A stretch of DNA of 64,000 nucleotides from Laccaria trichodermophora (taxonomy: Eukaryota > Basidiomycota > Agaricomycetes > Agaricales > Hydnangiaceae), in the NCBI GenBank assembly GCA_018417955.1, contig JACTVC010000019.1:1-64000 (forward strand), in the 5' to 3' direction. Within the stretch, counting starts at the first letter, position 1. The number at the start of each line of letters is the position of its first letter. The position numbers and the translations under genes are program-made. The notes under the pieces are model-generated. The model did not search any database. It was not told the origin of the DNA and saw nothing but the letters and a program-made list of their open reading frames with translations. This document shows positions 34,401 through 46,504 of the stretch, piece after piece.

Positions 34401-34603
34401 GTGCTCAATTAAAAGGATTCAGCCAGGAGTTGCAGGGTAACTAAGGTCGATCACCTTTCGTTCTCGATCCAACTGCGGAATCGACGCAATAAAGTAGACA
34501 ATGTCACCGAATCGCCCGTAAAGTGCTGTTTGACACGTTTGAGATACTCAGCTGCGTCCGGCGCATCGAGGAAACGAGCTTGTCGAGCAGAGCCCCAGGT
34601 CAT
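31449..34603 (-). CDS. TKL-type protein kinase with N-terminal PAH-like region and repeat tail
   Basis: The minus-strand start at 34603 (MTWGSARQ) begins a region resembling a Sin3 paired amphipathic helix: AAEYLKRVKQHF...LLRRFRSW, then PPLLQGFNSLLKKGYRIEF (about 34,290-34,350). The kinase follows: glycine loop VGGGAFA-DIYKDR, FCFRVLRMFV (beta-3), EVLVWRQLKHPNILPFIG, WMDRGDIMSYL, VEYLHTLDPPVTHKDIKGANVLVTDEG (catalytic loop, split by introns), ADFGLSS, and ICWLAPELMQPGRPS. The position that is usually Lys in beta-3 reads Arg, and HRD is HKD, while the catalytic Asp and DFG are kept, so activity is doubtful. The tail (31449-32900) is Ser/Pro-rich and ends in tandem units of about 85 residues containing RKLDASVPVFVPRG. 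Substrates are unknown. The family is common in Agaricomycetes. Confidence 0.82.
31510..32020 (-). repeat. Two tandem in-frame repeats in kinase tail
   Basis: Two units of about 250-290 bp encode roughly 85 residues each. The shared core is NTRS.VRKLSDKAEAF, then RR.TAP, then QGVQRKLDASVPVFVPRG and SD.PIS. A third unit lies downstream out of frame. The VPVFVPRG core is the best conserved part. Confidence 0.8.
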
Positions 34604-35920
34604 CTGACATAAAGATAGTTTGGAGATGGAGTTGAGATACGAGAATATCGTCCAACTTGAGGGTGGAGGAGGAATGGAATGGGAATCGCAGGTCGAGGGT
34701 TTTGAGTATATGCCTATCACAGAAGTCCTCATGTGATGCAGACCTCGGCGCGTGTGTGGCGCGCGTTAGATACTTTTCCAATCTGTTCCAATTCGTCACA
34801 TCCTGTGGCGTGTGACCGACGCGACGAAATTTTGCTTCACCGAGCAAGGTGCCAGAAAATTTTGTCGAAATGACGATCAGCCGTGGGCTGTAGAGAGGTT
34901 TCATCGCTGCCCCCTGTGACCAACGAATTGATTGGATTAGTACAGTATCCTTTGAAAAAAGGTAGGTCATTGAGCTGGAGAATTGAAAGAGCTCGATGCT
35001 AGCCCGGGCAACTTGACCTAGCATGTTCGCCTTCAGTTCCGTTCTCGATGTCAACAAGTACTGGCATTGAGCTTATACAGATCATTCGGCCATGGATGGG
35101 CTCTGCCTCGAGGTTACCTTGGAAAGGGTTCATGACATTGACAGGAACGTTGAATGTTGTGGAAGCCTGGGAACACCCTAGAGTGTATCTGATAAGATTG
35201 CGACGCGCGCTCAGCGGCATCCATCTTAAAGGGATCTTGAAAACTGAGGTGAGGTACAGAAATGTTGTGGACTGTCCCACGTGGGATTGTCTTCAACGAG
35301 CTGAATCGAAGCGGGTGCATTGGAGAGAGTCATGGTTGCTTCGTAGTAGCAGCCCGGGAATGGAGCCAGTATGTTTCGTTGAGAGGTTTAAGGTTTATCG
35401 AAGGAGACCAGCCGTTTCTTTGAGGCAAGCTTCGAGGAGGCTGGACAATTGGGTGGGGAGATCATTTGGGCGTTGATGGAGAGTGAGGAGGAGGAGAGGG
35501 CGGGGGGCCGGAGTGCCTCATGATATGTTCAAGATATGTTACGCACCGGGCTCCAATATTAATATTCGATAATCGGATTCCTTGTACGAAGTATGTATTA
35601 CGCTTTATTACTCACCTCCTGAGTACTCGGAGTACGTATGTCATATACATTGACAGTGGGCGAATGTGAGGACAGGGTTAAGTACATACATGGATGATGG
35701 AGAGCCTAGAGGTGTCTACTGTGCACACCGAGCAATTCCCGAAGGTGTTAGGCGCCGTACGGCCTAGGGGTTGATTCTATTATACGTAAAATCATTCGAT
35801 ATACATATTCAAGGGTTGATTGGATATAAAGTCGCTGAAATCGTATACCCATAAGGACACTCAACCCATCTGCATAAATAGGCCTAGCCTAGCACCTACC
35901 ACCCATCAATCACCTGCACC
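34604..35920. other. Gap containing a TYR1 relic
   Basis: A minus-strand frame of 169 codons (34,548-35,057) has no recognised domain. It could be a 5' exon of the kinase gene or a decayed neighbour. The TYR1 fragment lies at 35,330-35,512. The rest, 35,520-35,920, is AT-rich and probably the promoter of the SDR gene. Confidence 0.4.
35330..35512 (+). pseudogene. Decayed 3' fragment of TYR1
   Basis: It matches 30,068-30,240 of TYR1: CGGGAATGGAGCCAGTATGT against CGGGTGGAGTCAGTGTGT, then GAGGTTTA.GGTTTAT, and a long run GAGGAGGCTGGAC..TTGGGTGGGGAGAT followed by GCGTTGATGGAGAGTGAGG. Small insertions and deletions break the frame. Only the last ~60 codons are present. Confidence 0.8.
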
Positions 35921-36855
35921 ATGAACGTCCTCGAAGGAAAAGTGGGGTACACTCCTCCCTATGATGATTCGAAATCTGAACTTTTCTCGCCAGGTAGCAA
36001 TCGTAACGGGCGTATCCAGCGGAATCGGACTCGAAACCGCCATAGCCTTCATCTCAGCAGGCTGCAACGTCCTCGGCGTCGACCTCTCAGAGACCCCTTC
36101 AGGTCTCCAAGACACCCACTTCTCCTTCCACCAAGCGGACCTCGCCTCGCCTGCCGCGCCCTCCCTCATCGTCAAGGCAGCCAAAGAAGCGTTTGGTGGG
36201 CGTATTGATGTATTGGTCAACGTGGCTGGCATTATAGACCGAAATGAGGGTGTGGAGACGTTGAGTGATGACGTGTGGGAGAAGGTGATGACCGTGAACT
36301 TGACGGCGCCTGTGAGGCTTATGAGGGAGGTGATTGGGGTTATGAAGACCCAGGGCGACGGGGAGAAGGGGGGGAGTATAGTGAATGTGTCGAGTAAGGC
36401 AGGAATTAGTGGGGCAGTTGCGGGTGTTGCGTACACGGCGAGTAAGCATGGGTTGGTGGGTGTTACGAAGAACACAGCGTGGTTGTATAAGGATGATGGA
36501 GTGAGGTGTAATGCTGTTTGTCCTGGGGGTGAGTGGACAAGCGAGTTGTTGAATGGTTGCTGATTGATTCGCCACTAGCCGTGAAAACGAATATTGCCAA
36601 AGGCGCGGACTTTTCAAAGTGGGATATGGGTGCGATGCTGAAGATGAAGTAAGTCTTCTTTCTTTTTTTGGGTTGGACAGAGCTGATTCGGTACACAGGC
36701 CTGTATTAGATGTCCATGTCAAAGATGTGCTGACGGATGAAGGTGTCGCTGAGCCGCGATTATGTGCAGATGTTATATTGTTCCTTGCTTCTGACCTTAG
36801 TCGCGGTGTGAATGGGGCGATTATCCCTGTCGATCAAGGGTGGAGTGTTATTTGA
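35921..36855 (+). CDS. Short-chain dehydrogenase/reductase
   Basis: This is a classical SDR of about 255 residues with unknown substrate. A 21-nt first exon (35921-35941, MNVLEGK) joins exon 2 at 35994 to give [19 protein letters not shown], the cofactor motif TGxxxGIG. Later come [14 protein letters not shown] (NxAG), [12 protein letters not shown] with the catalytic Ser, and [16 protein letters not shown] with the YxxxK pair. Exons 36579-36648 and 36699-36855 complete it with [31 protein letters not shown], the usual SDR end. No targeting signal is visible. Confidence 0.93.
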
Positions 36856-37796
36856 AGGGCCTGTATTAGTCTTAACAAAAGTCAAAGGTCGATATCAGGT
36901 TACATATCTTCAATGCATGACAGATACCTTCTCGCTGCTTCCCTTCAACCTCGAAGGGCAAGGGGTCATGTGCGAGCACTGGGGTAAGAAGGAGATCCGA
37001 GTGTTTGGCGCAAGTCTTGTCGAAGCAAACTAGTCATAGGCGAAATTCGAGATGTCCGCCAGAGTTGGTGGGATGCTTCACGACTTCAAGATACGCAGTG
37101 TTAATGTGACTATCATCCTATCGAGGATTGAAGGCAGACGTAGGTCAGCTCGTCCGAATTTCCGTGAAAGACACAAATTTCATGGCCTGGATAGTAGAAA
37201 CATTGTTAGCTTTGAGAAGGGGAAGAGACGTTGATTTGCACTGGATGTTCGATATAAAGTTTAGATGGCTGATAACAACCCAAAAAGTTTACAGTCACTC
37301 GATAGGAAGAAAAAAAAAGATAATTTGAGCATTCAAACAACAAAAAGTACAGAAAACATCACGTAGGTATTTGTAGGTTCCATCCAAACCCAAGACACCC
37401 TCTATCACGTCCCCGCTCCCATCATGAGCACCAGCAGCGAGGCGATGCCTCCAACGAGGGAGAGCGCAATGAAGCGAGAAAATCCTGAGCAGAACAAAAC
37501 CGAGCGCCTGTAGCACCTTGGTATAGTATAGGGGACGGGAACGCGGACAAGGAGGCGGAAAAGCTTATACCGAGTCCGAACTTTTATGTCCACAGTGTTT
37601 TGTTCTAAGGTTCAAAAAAATTGGGAGAAGGTTTTTATACAATCGTTCGGGTTACGTAATTACTTCTCACCGGCACATCAGGAGTTCGAGTTATCACAGG
37701 CGTCCTCACAGAAAGATAAATGTTGACGGCTATCTGTGAGCCTTTCCCTCCCATCTTTTCTTCCTTCAAACTGATTACACCACGCAGAGATAGAGA
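36856..37796. other. Gap with one small candidate frame
   Basis: The minus strand has an open frame at 37,405-37,593 that would encode about 62 residues ending in a hydrophobic helix (SRFIALSLVGGIASLLVLMMG). It could be a tail-anchored microprotein, but no homologue comes to mind. Otherwise this is the flank of the SDR and PEX11 genes. Confidence 0.35.
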
Positions 37797-39010
37797 ATGG
37801 CCCAGCCACCAAAAGTGATAACTCTAGCTCGGTTGAACGACGCCGTCTTGGGCGCTTTCGCTCATGTTCAGCCTTCAGAGACCCTCAACCATTTAGTGCG
37901 ATACCTTGGGACGTGGAGTGGTAGCGAGTTGCGTTTGTTTCACATCTAAAGTCAATGTCGAGTCTGACCTGATTCTTTACAGCAAGCTGTTCATGGTTGG
38001 TTGACTCACCTTAGAACCATTTTCGATGATGCAAATGAGTACTGAAGGTCATACAATACGCCGTGAAGCTTATCGTCCCACTTCTGCAATTACGCGCGCG
38101 TCTACAACACCGCGCAGGCCTTCGTCAGACGCCTAATAGCCGTAGTGCAGAGGCGTATGCGAAGCTCGGGGGTCTTATAGCCGACGGGCGCACTTTATGG
38201 AGGATCTGGGGTCAGCCTCACTCTAAACTCGTTCTTACACGCGATCTAATCATTTTTTACTAGGTCTTTTGCCCATCTTCCAATGGTTAATATCATTGGA
38301 ACGAAGCCCCCCATCTACACGCAATCTACTCACCATCGAGCGTCTACAAGGATGGTCAATGCTCGCCTACTACCCCCTCGAACACCTCTGGTATCTCCTC
38401 TCACACGGGATCATCCCCTCCACCGTCACCTCCCCTTTGTCCTTGTTCTCTTCCAAGATCAAGAAAGTTAAACTAGACGCCGATAGATTGGGAATGTGGT
38501 CATGTCGATTCTGGGCTTTGTATGTTGTCCTGCATTTCGCACACCTGGTGGAAGATAGGAAGATTTTGCAGCAGAGGCAGTTGATGATGAAGAAGGCGAA
38601 AGGGACTGGGTTGACACAGACCGAGAAACAGGAGTTAAGGCAGAGATGGGATGCGTTTTGGTCAGAGGTTGTGATCAATGCTGGATATCTCCCGTTGACT
38701 ATTCATTGGTATGCTATCATGATCTCAGTGGTACAATATACTCATCACCGACTGCTGCTTCAGGTCACTGGAACAAGGACTATTTAAAAACGAGGTAAAA
38801 CATCAGCTGTCTTCCATCCCTTTTTGCCGTTGACTTGGGGGTTGGCAGGCTTGGTTGGGTATTTTCGGCCTCATTGCAGCCGTCGCGTCCTTTAGGACTG
38901 GGTGGAAGGCCACTGCTCTTCCCCCTCCACCTCCTACCGTTTTGGAAGCACCAGAGCAGTCGGAAAAACAAACGACTGAGTATGATGTATCTACTAACCA
39001 GTCTCCGTGA
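37797..39010 (+). CDS. PEX11-family peroxisomal membrane protein
   Basis: PEX11 proteins shape and divide peroxisomes. The start at 37797 gives MAQPPKVITLARLND, then LNHLVRYLGTWSG. A 13-nt exon (about 37,983-37,995, SKLFM) joins VIQYAVKLIVPLL. Then come EAYAKLGGLIADGRTLWRIWG, LPIFQWLISLE, LQGWSMLAYYPLEHLWYLLSHGII, RFWALYVVLHFAHL, WDAFWSEVVINAGYLPLTIHWSLEQGLF, and the last exon AWLGIFGLIAAVASFRTGWKAT with a Pro-rich tail, ending at 39010. This matches the PEX11C-like branch of fungi. An alcohol oxidase gene lies 1.3 kb downstream. Confidence 0.88.
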
Positions 39011-40342
39011 TGTTGTCTCGTATGCTCAACCTCTCTACTTTTGCAATCTTGGATATTTAACACTTTGTGAAATGTTGCGATGTAGAAATGATATGTGGTA
39101 TGTCATTGTACTTTTCGATGCTTCCCCATTTGACGTTCTCTTCTCGATAGCTTATTATCTCTGAGCCAGAAGCGCTCTGTTCATGCAACTTAAATGGACC
39201 AATCTCACAGAGGGTCGGCCAAAATCCAATGCAGAAGAAGTATCCGCTAGTGCTTCTGACAGCGCCATGACTACTTCAGGACGGTTGCTGTCGTATGTTC
39301 ATATCGATGCCAGACTGGTTTACGCTCACTACTTTTCTAGTACCTCTGAAAGCTAGTTTAGCGCGACGTGGTTATCGGGTCCAGTCATGTATCACTGCTC
39401 TGGACCACCCTGCTACTGCTTAAGACATTCAGTTAGTTGCGCGGCGATTATGTCACCCTGGTGTTTTTGTCAGCAGCAGCAAACCCTTTGTCCTTCGCAC
39501 GTTATGGATTGCTATAGACAGAGGGATATGGTACACTTTGATCTCGATATCGACTTCACGCTGACGTTCGTCCAGGCTATCTTTGACTCTCATATAATTC
39601 TTATCTTTTGGTCCGTGGTCAATGGCAATCACCATTTATCTGGTATTGGCCACCGGACCACGTTTCTTTGTGCGAACGTTGCTATGCCTTTGTCACTGAT
39701 CATAACCATTGCAATGCAACATCGAAGAAGTCGAAGAAACCGGTCCTACACTGGAGCCAACTCGATTCTGCTCCTTGTCCGACTGCTACTAAAACTCAAT
39801 TTGTCTCAGATTCTGGGCACCCTGAGACGGGCGTGCAATCACGTCTCACGCAAACGGTACCGTCTACCACCGATCGTGAAGAACGTACGAAACCTCGTCA
39901 CTTACGCAAGACTTCCATTCTGAACGGCCCGCAAAACTCACATGCCGATAGCTAGGCGCTTGGCAAGCCTAGCTGTATGATCCTCGATGGATAGTACCCT
40001 ATAGTATCGCATTAATACTCGGGCCTTCACGCCTCTTCAAACTCGATTTGAACATCTAGGCTTTGCATCGTAAAGGGTCAGCTGATTCCGGTATCTTCCA
40101 CCCGAGTTCCAGGGGACTGATAGAAAGGCGCCTTTAGCGGAAGATGGCTGTAGTCATTTGAGTTCCCTTCCAGCACTTCTATTGAAGGTATTACACGTGG
40201 AAAGATTGATATCTTTCCAAACATTTGCCTGGTAATTACTAGGTTCTGATCAGGGTTTTTTCATCGATAACAATCAGTTTGACAGATAAATAAGTAGGGC
40301 GGGGCATTGAGAAAACGATCTGGTCCCTGTTCTCCTGACAAC
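39011..40342. other. Gap with unassigned coding-like pieces
   Basis: Plus-strand stretches such as SLARRGYRVQSCITALDHPA (about 39,357-39,415) and CERCYAFVTDHNH (about 39,670-39,710) look protein-like and lie near plausible splice sites, but no continuous gene could be built. It may be a decayed gene. The right end is the promoter of the alcohol oxidase gene. Confidence 0.35.
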
Positions 40343-43023
40343 ATGTCTTCTGCGCAATCTGAGACCTACGATATCATTTTTGCTGGAGGTAAGTGCTCAT
40401 TAGACGTAATGTTGCAGGTCTGTTCCAACGCTGAATATTCGCGTCAGGCGGTGCTACGGCGTGTGTTGTAGCTGGTCGCCTTGCAGAGGCAGACCCGTCC
40501 TTGAAAATTCTGGTGATCCCTCTTTGTTCGAGGGCTGCGTGATAGACTGACGGTGACTCCAGATTCTTGAGGCTGGCCCGCACACTCGCGAAGTCGAAAC
40601 ACACATCCAGCCTGCGCGTTACTTCAGTAACCTCGCACGAGGTGGAGAAACATTTACGTACCATGTCGGCAAGCCGAGCAAGTCTTTGAATGGACGATCG
40701 CCTATAGTTCCCTGCGGACGAGCTCTCGGCGGAGGATCTAGCGTCAATTGTAAGTGGGTTTATGCTCAGAGATACCGGGATGCTTACACAGTGGTATAGT
40801 TATGGTATACACTCGTGCTGCGGCTTCGGACTACGATGACTGGGAAACACTCTTTGGTAACAAAGGATGGGGCTCGAAAGACCTTATACCTCTGCTGAAG
40901 AAGGTTCAGCCCGTTCGTTCATCGCTTCATTACTTGTCTCAAACTTCGTGTTAGGCTGAAACCTTCGAACCTGAAGTGAATGACATTTCCGTTCATGGGA
41001 AATCAGGCCCCATCAAAGTATCGCTTGCCAGCAGCCAGTTTAACATTGGCTCTCAATTCCTTGCAGTGGCTGAAGCTTACGACAAAGAGCGGGGTCAGAG
41101 CGATGACATCAATGATTTCCGCAACGTCAATGTATATGCGGTGCGTCGCTCTCTTTTTTCCCTTTTTGCCTTGGGACTTTGACGAATAGGGTTCTTGCAG
41201 AGATGGCCAAGGTAATCGTGATACCTGTCTTCGTCTTCTTTTCAACTCATGGCGAACCTGTCAAGGTACATCGACGGAAAGTCCGGCAGACGTTCCGATG
41301 TACCTCATCACTACATCTACACGCAGGATGAAAACAAGAATTTGACGGTCTTGGATAGGCAGCGAGTCATTCGGGTCATCTTTGAGTGAGTTTGACCGGA
41401 CAACATAATAACAATTCTTACGATGTTCTGCAGGGGAAACAAGGCAGTCGGGGTAGAGTACGTGGGTGACAAGATCGGAAGAGCCAAAGGAGAACAAGAA
41501 CCATCTGTAGCTCGGGCATCTCGCCTCGTCATCCTTTCCGCGGGTGCCTTTGGATCACCTTCAATTCTGGAAAGATCCGGAATCGGAGCCAGTGAAATTC
41601 TGAAGAAGAATGACATCAAGGAGATCGTTAACCTCCCAGGAGTTGGTGAACATTACATGGGTGAGACTATAGTTTGCTTCAATTCCGTTATGTCCTGATG
41701 TTAGGTTCAGATCACAACCTAATGTTTACGCCTTTTGTTGCGGCGGAAGATGCGGATACCTTGGATGATATCTTTCATGGGACACCAGACGAGATTGCAC
41801 GTAAGTGTATGGATACGCCTGGGTAATCATAACTGACCATTGATTTTCCACTGACAGCCTATGCCACTCAATGGCTCGAGGGTGGCAAGGGCTTGCTGTC
41901 CCACAAGTGAATCATTTATGGACCCTCTACGGTTTTGAAAACGCTAACGTGTCATCCAGTGGAGTCGATGCTGGCATTAAGCTGAGGCCCAACGCAGAAG
42001 AGCTCGAAGAGATCGGACCTGGGTTTGAGAACAGGTGGAAGACCTACTTTGCGAATGCACCCGACAAGCCTGTCATGTTATCAGGAACCCTAACTGCGTA
42101 AGCTGTTCAAGTACTCCCTCGCCTGCTTACAAGAGCGCCCTGGTTAGCTACCTTGGTCCAAACCCCAATGTTCCGAGAGGCAAGTGCTACAGCATGGTAT
42201 ACTTCTCAGTAAGTGTAGCAAGCTCTCTTTTTCATGTGATGCTTAGCCGTGACAGGGTTATCCCGTGTCGACTGGGCATGTCCATATCACCTCTGGGCTA
42301 GACCCCTATGCTCTGCTCGATTTTCATCCTGGGTACCTGGACGAGTAGGTCCCTTTCTTTGCTCCTCACCCAAGTGTTGCTGATGTTGGGTTGTTATGAT
42401 AGCCCAGCTGATTTAGGCATTCTAAGATGGTCGTACAAGTGGACTCGCGAGTTTGCCCGCCGCATGGACTCATATCGTGGCGAGCTGGCAGCTGGACACC
42501 CAGAATTCCCCGCAGGTAGTCAAGCTGCGGTGAAAACCACCGCCTCTGGGCCTGACCCGATCGACTCACCAAAGATTGTCTATACGGCTGAAGACGATGC
42601 AGCCATTGATGACTTCCATAGAAACACTGGTTCGTCTTTGCTTGCCACTCGCTGTTCCTCACTGAAGTGTTTTATGTTAAACAGTTGCAACCACTTGGCA
42701 CTCGGTGAGTGGGGTCGCTCGTAGTCCGTCATAACAGTTCTTACAAGTCTTTCAGATTGGTACTTGTGCCATGAAACCACGTGAAGAGGGTGGAGTCGTC
42801 GATTCAAGACTCAACGTTTATGGGGTCGAAAATCTCAAGGTTGCAGGTGAGGATTGAGGTACTCTCAGATATTTGGGACCCTCTGACCCTGTTTGCTCTA
42901 GATCTCAGCATCACACCTGAGAATGTAGGCGCAAATACCTACAACACCGCTATCGCTGTGGGCGAAAAAGCAGCTGTCATAATTGCGGAAGACCTGGGTA
43001 TTCAAGGAGTGACGGCGTTCTAA
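40343..43023 (+). CDS. Alcohol (methanol) oxidase, GMC family
   Basis: This FAD enzyme oxidises short primary alcohols to aldehydes and produces hydrogen peroxide. The start at 40343 gives MSSAQSETYDIIFAGGGATA, the Rossmann GxGxxG-like motif split by an intron. Then come ILEAGPHTREV, the GMC signature VPCGRALGGGSSVNFMVYTRA, YDDWETLFGNKGWGSKDLIPLLKK, LVILSAGAFGSPSILERSGIG (second GMC signature), NLPGVGEHYMGSDHN, YFSGYPVSTGHVHI and LDPYALLDFHPGYLD. The C-terminal [33 protein letters not shown] holds the active-site His, followed by GANTYNTA. About ten introns are needed. It ends GVTAF, without a clear PTS1. The closest relatives by motif are fungal methanol oxidases (AOX). Confidence 0.93.
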
Positions 43024-43250
43024 ACTCAATGGATTGCTACGCGAGATTAACGAATCGACTTGTACTATCAGTTTCTCCCATTCTGCTTCCGTAGCTTGTA
43101 CTTTTACATCTTCCTGTTCGTACCACTGCCTACTGCTGTGACAACCAGAACGCGTTATGTCACGCGAACGTGATTGACCTTCTGCCTTTGACCCTCATCA
43201 TCCCGTTTGAGTTATAGCGACCACTTTCAAGGCGCAGTTCTCATTTGAAA

Positions 43251-44910
43251 ATGTCACTCTGGGTTGACGAGGTATTTGGAAACGCTCTATTCTTCTTTCT
43301 ATACTCAAGACCTCATCGCAGTACCGACCTAGAACCCTTGATGCATTGCACTACCATAGAGGACTTTCAGAACGCCTCAAATCTCTTGTATGTCGCCCGT
43401 TCATGATGTATTGTCCATCTAATGTTGTAATAGGCTTCCTCAGGCGACTTCCCGCATATGCTCTTCTATGGACCTTCAGGTGCTGGCAAAAAGACCCGTA
43501 TAACTTGCACTCTGCGGCAGCTATTCGGAAATGGAGTAGAAAAGGTGAGTCACCATAGACGCTATGAGATTGTGCAAGGCTAACATTTGCCTTTACAGCT
43601 GAAAATCGATCAAAGAATATTCCTCTCGCCTTCCAAGCGGAAACTCGAAATCAACATTGTTCAAAGTAACTTCCACATAGAGATCACGCCCAGGTACTTT
43701 CGGAGCATTTCTCGAACTCCTCTACCGTCGGCTGATCAAGTTCCGTTGTTTTAGTGAGGCTGGAAACTACGACCGACTTGTGATTCAAGAGTTACTCAAA
43801 GAAATTGCGCAAACACAACAAGTTGATCTCAATGCTAAACAACGTTTCAAGGGTAAGTACGCCCTTCATTCTTTTGCTGAATTGACTTATAGCGACGACA
43901 ACTTACTTTCAGTCGTCATTATCAACGAAGCGGATTCGCTGTCGCGTGATGCACAAGCCGCTCTGAGAAGAACAATGGAAAAATATATGTCGAACATGAG
44001 AATCATCCTATGTGCGAACAGTACCAGCAAACTGATTGCCCCTATCAAAAGTCGTTGTTTGCTCATGAGGGTTCCTGCACCTAGCCCAGAGGAGGTACGA
44101 GCATTGTTATAGATTGAATATCTCTTTGACGTTCACCGTTGTATAGATGCTAAACGTTCTAGAGCTCGTCGCTCGAAGGGCAGGCTTTGATCTTCCTCCA
44201 GAAGCTGGCATGAAAATCGTGGACGACTGTGGGGGGAACATGCGGAAAGCCATTCTTGTCCTGGAAGCTCTGAAGATGCAGTCGTGAGTAATCTGTTTAA
44301 TGAGCCCTGTTTGACCTTGATACCCAAACCAATTGGTAGACCAGACCTGACAGGCCCTCTTACAATCGCAAAACCTGACTGGGAGACCTATTGTCATAAG
44401 GTGGCTGACCTCATCGTCAGTGAACAATCTCCCGCTCGGGTGATGGAGGTTCGGGCGAAATTCTATGAGCTTTTGAGCCATTGTATACCGCCAACTGTGA
44501 TACTCAAGGTTTGTTTCGGGGTTCGTGTCTCCCGGCGGTTACTTATCTTCCAATCTCAGACTGTAGCCGAGCGTGTCGTGGAGAAAGTGGACGAGAGCCT
44601 GAAAGCGGACGTCATGCATTGGGCAGCTTTTTATGTGAGTGTGTCCCTCTCGTTTTTAAAGTGATAGCTGATTGCTCGTTCGACAGGAGGTCCGAATGAG
44701 AATAGGAAGCAAAAAGATCTTTCATCTAGAAGCTTGGGCCGTAAAAGTAATGAGTCTGTATAAAGTGAGTTCCTACTTCACCTTTCCTTCCCGATTCCCG
44801 ACATATCCCCCCCCCAACGGTCACGTGACGTCCCGCACGAACTTTTACTGAATCTTCTTTCACTCCCTTAGCATTTCTTCTATGATATTGATATGTCGGC
44901 GTTTGACTAA
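43251..44910 (+). CDS. RFC5: Replication factor C subunit (yeast RFC5, human RFC3 type)
   Basis: This is a small subunit of the clamp loader that places PCNA on DNA. The start at 43251 gives MSLWVDEYRPRTLDALHYHRGLSERL. The Walker A motif GPSGAGKKT, with the Lys-Lys typical of this subunit, is at about 43,470-43,495. Then come EAGNYDRLVIQELLKEIAQTQQ, the Walker B-like VVIINEADSL, RDAQAALRRTMEKYMSNMRIILCANSTSK, and the SRC motif IKSRCLLMRVPAPS. C-terminal exons read MKIVDDCGGNMRKAILVLEAL, and HFFYDIDMSAFD ends at 44910. All landmarks are in order. Confidence 0.94.
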
Positions 44911-46504
44911 AACACGGGCAGCATGAACTCTTGTTTTTGCATTCTATCTTGGTTCCATACTGGTATTTGGCCACGAAGGTGTGTTGTTGTAATACTATCG
45001 AGAAGGATTATTGTTGCCGGATCCTCATGTTCAGAGTGGGAGTTGTGAAAGGTCGGGGAGTCTATTTGCATCGCCTTGAGTCTAAAATTTGGCACTTCCA
45101 TTCATGATGGCTTGATGGCGACTGATATCCAAGAGTCTGTGCCTGTTTCTTGGATGTGATACTTATCTCAAGGAGGACGTCAAGTGTCAAGTGACATCCT
45201 GCAACAACTTGTCATGGAAAGTCGCATGGTTGTTGGTGTGCTGGTCCAAATTTGTGGTCAGAATGGGGTCGTTGCCGTCCCCAATGGCACATGTGTTGTC
45301 CAAATGTAACTGCACATCCGCAGGCGGCAAATGCTTTGTTCACCATGCGTCCTGTGAGGCAAGTGACGACCACCTCAGTGGCCGACGATGGCAGCGTTAG
45401 GCAGCGTTGCAGCGCCTCCCATAACCGCCGGCCCCTTGATCGACCCTTATCACCTCATCGATGTGGCCTATCTGTTGCTGTTCACTTTGGGAATTATGGA
45501 GCCAGCCTTTTGGTACAAAAGCCTTAACACTATCACTTGCTTTACGGGCATCTGGGTACGAGTTGCTTTTTCTGAACAGAAAACATTTCCGCATTTGTCC
45601 TTTGCGAACCAATTCTCAGTGTTCGGAGCCAAATGGCCACTCTGGGAGATTGACTTATCAGCGATGATCACCGTGAACAAAGGAACACTTGGGCTTCCTG
45701 TCAACTTCCTGTTCTTTTGGGGGACGCTGCGGAAACGCTACGCGTCAAAACGGGCTAAGACGGAGTTGGGACCTTATAGGATCATGAACGGATAGTGATC
45801 CTTTTGATATGGAGCGCGAAATAGTCGGGCGCACACACTGTTTCCTAATGGATACGAACGATTGTAATTTCGTTAGTGCGGCAAGAAGCCTCGTTCAGGG
45901 TATATTGGATTTCCCGAGTTAACGGAGACGAAGTGAACGAGATTCAGCGCTTCATATGTTGTGCCTTTCCTGAATATGGGCAAAACGGCCCACTATCACT
46001 GAACCGATTCTAAGCTCATGGCCTGTAAGTTTAGACTTTAGATTGCCTTAGTCTTGCTATGAAATCGGCTAGTGACAGAGTAGCGGCACGTTGAGAATGC
46101 GAGAACGTAGATTGTCACCTCGGCTCACCCGTTAATTGTTGATAGGCCATTCTAGAGATGGTCGACACCCTCGTCGATGGGGCCCTCCAAAACCCGTAAG
46201 TCATCAGGATTTCATCAGGGCAAATCCGCTTATTGATGGGTATGGCCGTGCGATCATGATCAGGGGGATAAATTCCATCTAAGCTGTGTTGGGCTGGAAA
46301 GACCAGACGAAGTGTTGTGAAGGTCACTAAAGTGGTATAGATTCCGGGTATTCAACGGTCAATTAGGAGGCTGGTATTTGGTTATATGGCCTGACATCTA
46401 GGGTATGGTCTTCTAACGATGTCGCAAGCTCATCTTCCACGGAAGCGAGAAAAGCGATCAACTATGAAGGATCGGGTGTGACTGTCAAGAAAAAAGTTGC
46501 GAAA
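44911..46504. other. Gap with one hydrophobic open frame
   Basis: See the separate entry at 45388-45795. The remainder shows only short frames, and 45,800-46,500 has no coding signal. Confidence 0.4.
45388..45795 (+). CDS. Possible small membrane protein, unrecognised
   Basis: A single open frame of 135 codons starts MAALGSVAAPPITAG and has hydrophobic stretches (VAYLLLFTLGIM and LGLPVNFLFFWGTL) and a basic end (LRKRYASKRAK). No family is recognised, and there is no obvious intron. It may be part of a longer gene whose other exons I cannot see, or chance. Confidence 0.3.
   Translation: MAALGSVAAPPITAGPLIDPYHLIDVAYLLLFTLGIMEPAFWYKSLNTITCFTGIWVRVAFSEQKTFPHLSFANQFSVFGAKWPLWEIDLSAMITVNKGTLGLPVNFLFFWGTLRKRYASKRAKTELGPYRIMNG

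Noticed and set aside
40374..42807. Minus-strand frames within the alcohol oxidase gene
   Set aside because: They are antisense to a complete GMC oxidoreductase and have no domain.
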